NCBI GenBank assembly: GCA_002361155.1
Contig: DERZ01000008.1
Location: 1 to 9,448 of the forward strand
Direction: 5' to 3'
Origin: Porphyromonadaceae bacterium UBA3327
Lineage (GTDB): Bacteria > Bacteroidota > Bacteroidia > Bacteroidales > Muribaculaceae
Length of the DNA stretch: 9,448 bases
A program made the translations under genes and the position numbers. Below the pieces are notes generated by a model. The model was given only the letters and a program-made list of their open reading frames with translations. It had not been told where the DNA came from and did no database searches. This document shows positions 7,052 to 9,448 of this stretch, piece by piece. Each line of letters opens with the position of its first letter. Position 1 is the stretch's first letter.

Positions 7052-7650
7052 CACCTATATTCACTGAAATGAGCGCCGTCCGGTGTCGGGTCGGTTACCA
7101 GCACCGGCCTGTCATAGACCGTCTCCAGCAACGTCCGGAGCATTTGTGCTCCATCGGCACGGGCACGCTTAACCGTTCCGTTGCGGTAGAGAAGTCGCCT
7201 TGAGTTGCGCTTTATATTGGCTTTGACGGCATTTTCCTCCTCGACCGTGAATTTGTCGCTCCTGAGCATAGCCATCGGGCCGACGGCCTTAGTATCGATC
7301 ACTTCCCACGAATTATCTTCAGTCGCCTCATACAAATCGATTATTTCGGGCGGAAGCGTAACCCTGACGGTATCTCCCCCGGCATCCACCTGCATGTTCT
7401 CGATATCGAACAACACACTCCCCTTCTGTTTCTGTACGGCAAACATCACCTTGTTGTCGATCGTGTCCAGAACCGGCACCTCGCTGTAGATGTCCACGGC
7501 GCAGAGCCGCACCATCTCCTCAATCCGGCTGACACGGCCTTCGCTGACATCGATAGTCTTCTTTGGCGTGGAAAAATAGAAATAGAGCCCGGCTGCCACC
7601 GCTGCGAGCAGGACCACGGCAATAAGTATGAGTTTAATTCTCTTTATCAT
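7051..7650 (-). CDS. DUF4230 family membrane-anchored protein
   Basis: A 199-residue protein matching the DUF4230 family, whose function is unknown. One N-terminal membrane helix (about 5-26, after MIKRIK) anchors a domain that should lie outside the cytoplasm. Family-like features are the TVRVTLPP strand at 94-101 and LRSD at 129-132, followed by a charged helical region at about 135-178. The same order (TVKVILPP, then LRSD, then a charged helix) occurs in the upstream gene product, so the two look like diverged duplicates. ATG 7650 is chosen, 11 bases after the stop of the upstream gene; an in-frame TTG at 7665 would give five more residues and a 4-base overlap, but is less likely. Its stop codon overlaps the start of the AraC-type regulator, so the three genes are almost certainly one operon. 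Confidence 0.8.
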   Translation of the reverse strand: MIKRIKLILIAVVLLAAVAAGLYFYFSTPKKTIDVSEGRVSRIEEMVRLCAVDIYSEVPVLDTIDNKVMFAVQKQKGSVLFDIENMQVDAGGDTVRVTLPPEIIDLYEATEDNSWEVIDTKAVGPMAMLRSDKFTVEEENAVKANIKRNSRRLLYRNGTVKRARADGAQMLRTLLETVYDRPVLVTDPTPDGAHFSEYR

Positions 7651-7661
7651 AGTTTCCAGAA

Positions 7662-8237
7662 TCAAGGTTTGAAATCAATAACTGCAGTATATCCGTTTGC
7701 TTCAAATAAGGTCTCGAAGTATCTGCGGGCCTTGCGCCTGGCCGTCTCGGTGAGCTGCCGGCGGAACTCCGGATTCTCCTCCACCTCCTTTCGGAACGAG
7801 GCGTTGGCTTTCTCCTTGATTTCCGCACGCTCCCTGGAGTCGAGGTCAGACCTCAGCAGTCCTATGTTCTCATACTCCCTGCGCAATTCCATGTCGCGCC
7901 CGATGACCTCCGTCCTGACAGGCGGCAGGATCACCTTTACCGTCCCGGCATTATCGTCAAACTGAATGTCCTCCGGCTGCAGAGCGGAGAGGTCTATATA
8001 GGCACGCATGTATGAATCGTAGGAATAGACAGCGATCCTCTTGCCGATTTTGTACCAGTCGGAACTTTCCAGTTTCGCCGTCTTTGTGATTGCCATGGAT
8101 GCGAACACCATTTTGTCGGCAGACTTGATTTCCTGATAAAGCGCGGTATTGTCACGCTTTGCGCAGGCCGACATCAGAATCAGGGATGCCGCGCAGACTG
8201 CGATCCGCAGCAATGTCATCATCTTGAATATTTGCAT
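7662..8237 (-). CDS. DUF4230 family lipoprotein
   Basis: First gene of the operon; 191 residues, function unknown. The N-terminus is a lipoprotein-type signal: a hydrophobic core at about 8-22, then LMSAC with Cys25 as the probable lipidated residue (Met at -3 is slightly unusual). The residues after Cys (AKRDN) are not the acidic cluster typical of surface-exported lipoproteins in this phylum, so a periplasm-facing location is more likely. The DUF4230-like body has a beta-rich first half, TVKVILPP at 99-106, LLRSD at 127-131, and a long, highly charged helix at about 133-178. ATG 8237 is used; an internal ATG at 8222 (residue 6) would also leave an intact signal peptide. It lies 167 bases downstream of purC across a structured gap and probably has its own promoter. 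Its conserved pairing with a second DUF4230 gene suggests that the two products act together at the inner membrane. Confidence 0.8.
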   Translation of the reverse strand: MQIFKMMTLLRIAVCAASLILMSACAKRDNTALYQEIKSADKMVFASMAITKTAKLESSDWYKIGKRIAVYSYDSYMRAYIDLSALQPEDIQFDDNAGTVKVILPPVRTEVIGRDMELRREYENIGLLRSDLDSRERAEIKEKANASFRKEVEENPEFRRQLTETARRKARRYFETLFEANGYTAVIDFKP

Positions 8238-8258
8238 ATATGAACGTTAAGCAGTTGA

Positions 8259-8266
8259 GAAATTTA
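8259..8266 (-). promoter_or_regulatory. Possible -7 box for the DUF4230/AraC operon
   Basis: Minus-strand bases 8266 to 8259 read TAAATTTC, matching TAnnTTTG at all but the last base, about 22 bases before the ATG at 8237. No TTTG or TTG occurs 19-21 bp upstream, so this is a weak prediction. A weak basal promoter would suit an operon driven by an activator, but that is speculation. Confidence 0.3.
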
Positions 8267-8305
8267 AACGGTTTATGGGTAGTTGCTTAGTATGGGACCT
8301 TGTTG

Positions 8306-8361
8306 ACGGCACAACCCGCTGACCTTCGGATATGCTTGCGAAGATCGGCAGGTTGTGCTGT
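8306..8361. repeat. Long imperfect hairpin between purC and the DUF4230 operon
   Basis: An extended inverted repeat: ACGGCACAACC (8306-8316) pairs with GGTTGTGCTGT (8351-8361), GCTGA (8318-8322) with TCGGC (8345-8349), and CTTCG (8324-8328) with CGAAG (8339-8343). This gives 21 pairs, broken by two single mismatches, with a 10-base loop. It begins about 44 bases after the purC stop. No T-run follows on either strand, so it is not a classical intrinsic terminator. G-U wobbles and mismatches balance out equally on the two strands, so the transcribed strand cannot be inferred. It could be a terminator or 3' stabiliser for purC, a regulatory RNA, or a copy of a dispersed palindromic repeat. Confidence 0.65.
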
Positions 8362-8367
8362 AATACG

Positions 8368-8397
8368 GGCTGACGGTCAGCTCAGCCTCAGGGCTGA
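8368..8397. promoter_or_regulatory. Overlapping alternative stem-loops just after purC
   Basis: Three related segments lie in a row: GGCTGA (8368-8373), TCAGCC (8382-8387) and GGCTGA (8392-8397). The middle one can pair perfectly with either flank, giving two mutually exclusive 6-bp hairpins (loops of 8 and 4 bases). CTGAC (8370-8374) can also pair with GTCAG (8376-8380). The nearer stem starts 8 bases beyond the purC stop on the minus strand. No T-tail is present. It may act as a processing or termination signal, possibly with the larger hairpin next to it. Confidence 0.45.
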
Positions 8398-8404
8398 TAT
8401 TTCT

Positions 8405-9355
8405 TTATTTCAAGCTGGCCAGACAGGCTGCGACATTGTTGAAAATGCGCTCCTGTAAAGGCTCCGCATCGCTTCCGGGGTGGAACGTCATGCCAGTAAT
8501 GTGCTCATACAACTCAATATACCGCTGACTTACCTCCATGCAGTACTCCGGAGTCATCTCCGGCACGGTCTGCCCCGGCTTGCCCATGAAACCGTTCGAG
8601 ATAAGCCACTGGCGGACAAACTCCTTGGAAAGCTGACGCTGCTCTTCTCCTTTGGCGAGACGCTCCTCATAGCCGTCGGCATAGAAGTAGCGGGAGGAGT
8701 CGGGAGTATGGATCTCGTCGATAAGAATCACTTTGCCGTCGCGGAGTCCGAACTCATACTTGGTGTCTACCAGAATGAGCCCACGCTTTGCGGCAATTTC
8801 AGTGCCACGCTCAAAAAGAGCGAGCGCATATTTCTCCACCTGCTCATAGACATCCTTCTCCACGATACCCTGGGCTATGATCTCGTCGCGTGAGATATTC
8901 TCGTCATGACCGGCATCGGCCTTGGTTGTGGGAGTCAGTATCGGATGAGGCAGACGTTCGTTTTCGCGGAGTCCGTCGGGAAGGGGCACTCCGCAGATTT
9001 CCCTGGCTCCGGCCTTATAGTCGCGCCATGCGGAACCGGCGATGTAGCCGCGGACTATCACCTCGACCTTGAGCGGCTCGCAACAGAGGCCGACAGTGAC
9101 CATCGGATCCGGCACCGCCACCTTCCAGTTGGGTACGATATCTTTGGTGGAATCCAGAAAGAACTCCGCTATCTGATTGAGGACCTGCCCCTTGTACGGT
9201 ATTCCCTCGGGAAGGACCACATCGAACGCCGAGATACGGTCGGTGGCAACCATCACCATATAATCGTCGTTGATGTTGTATACATCCCTCACCTTGCCGT
9301 GATACACACTCTTCTGACCTTCGAATCTAAAATCGGTCTGCTTCAATACTTCCAT
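8405..9355 (-). CDS. purC: Phosphoribosylaminoimidazole-succinocarboxamide synthase (SAICAR synthetase)
   Basis: Cytoplasmic enzyme of de novo purine synthesis (EC 6.3.2.6), joining CAIR and aspartate with ATP hydrolysis to give SAICAR. The 316-residue protein is complete and of the expected size for the single-domain form in this phylum. Diagnostic segments are [13 protein letters not shown] (16-28), the [20 protein letters not shown] block (37-56), [18 protein letters not shown] (97-114), [15 protein letters not shown] (141-155), and the signature LVDTKYEFG (195-203) with [13 protein letters not shown] (211-223). ATG 9355 is chosen because MEVLKQTDF matches the usual start of the family; an in-frame TTG at 9376 would add seven residues. 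Upstream neighbours are outside the window, and no other purine gene is visible. Confidence 0.97.
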   Translation of the reverse strand: MEVLKQTDFRFEGQKSVYHGKVRDVYNINDDYMVMVATDRISAFDVVLPEGIPYKGQVLNQIAEFFLDSTKDIVPNWKVAVPDPMVTVGLCCEPLKVEVIVRGYIAGSAWRDYKAGAREICGVPLPDGLRENERLPHPILTPTTKADAGHDENISRDEIIAQGIVEKDVYEQVEKYALALFERGTEIAAKRGLILVDTKYEFGLRDGKVILIDEIHTPDSSRYFYADGYEERLAKGEEQRQLSKEFVRQWLISNGFMGKPGQTVPEMTPEYCMEVSQRYIELYEHITGMTFHPGSDAEPLQERIFNNVAACLASLK

Positions 9356-9399
9356 ATTTATATATTTTTCTGACAACTCGAGTTAATTATTTTTTATGA

Positions 9400-9407
9400 C
9401 AAATCAA
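9400..9407 (-). promoter_or_regulatory. Possible -7 box upstream of purC
   Basis: Minus-strand bases 9407 to 9400 read TTGATTTG, one mismatch from TAnnTTTG, about 45 bases before the purC ATG. No TTG lies at the expected -33 distance, so the call is weak. The rest of 9356-9448 is AT-rich with no recognisable gene; no purine riboswitch was recognised in it. Confidence 0.25.
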
Positions 9408-9448
9408 GTCCCCGTCACCCCTTACATATTTTTATGATTTGTGCAAGC

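Noticed and set aside
7651..7665. TTG start for the second DUF4230 gene giving a 4-base overlap with the first
   Set aside because: ATG 7650 directly precedes a standard basic-then-hydrophobic anchor; the five extra residues add nothing recognisable.
8306..8361. Classical intrinsic terminator for purC
   Set aside because: The stem is long and interrupted, and no T-run follows on either strand, so it is listed as a structured element instead.
8905..9373. 155-residue plus-strand frame opposite purC
   Set aside because: Antisense shadow of purC, whose family motifs are unambiguous.
9356..9376. TTG start adding seven residues to PurC
   Set aside because: The ATG at 9355 gives the N-terminus usual for the family, so the extension is unlikely.
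1..9448. tRNA genes, CRISPR arrays, insertion sequences or phage genes
   Set aside because: No cloverleaf with conserved T-arm bases, no regularly spaced direct repeats, and no transposase or integrase motifs were seen in the gaps or frames.

Overview
The window (about half G+C) looks like a chromosomal segment from a member of the Bacteroidales, probably a gut lineage such as Bacteroides/Muribaculaceae. This placement is an inference. It rests on exact Bacteroidetes-type -7 boxes (TAnnTTTG) in front of several genes, weak or absent Shine-Dalgarno sequences, a secreted protein with a type IX-secretion-like C-terminal tail, a paired DUF4230 locus, and a membrane-anchored AraC regulator with a periplasmic TPR-like sensor. 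Eight protein-coding genes are supported. No rRNA, tRNA, CRISPR array, insertion sequence or phage gene was recognised.

Layout, left to right. Bases 1-405 are non-coding; a promoter-like box on the minus strand points out of the left edge. A lactate permease (lldP, +) converges on an MFS efflux-type transporter (-), with a perfect 9-bp hairpin between them. The MFS gene diverges from an O6-methylguanine-DNA methyltransferase (ogt-like, +) across a 76-bp gap that holds an AT-rich palindrome over the MFS -7 box. The methyltransferase converges on a secreted two-module beta-rich protein (-), with a strong GC-rich hairpin between them. Upstream of that protein's well-formed promoter lies a tightly packed minus-strand operon: DUF4230 lipoprotein, then DUF4230 membrane-anchored protein, then TPR-TM-AraC regulator. 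A 167-bp gap rich in secondary structure separates this operon from purC (-), which fills the right end.

How the genes may work together. lldP, the MFS transporter, ogt and purC are ordinary stand-alone genes. The most interesting unit is the three-gene operon plus the downstream secreted protein. It has two paralogous envelope proteins of unknown function, a regulator built to sense on the periplasmic side and bind DNA on the cytoplasmic side, and next to it an exported protein with its own promoter and repeated AT-rich motifs. A simple model is an envelope signalling module that controls the adjacent secreted protein. That link is inferred from gene order and architecture only.
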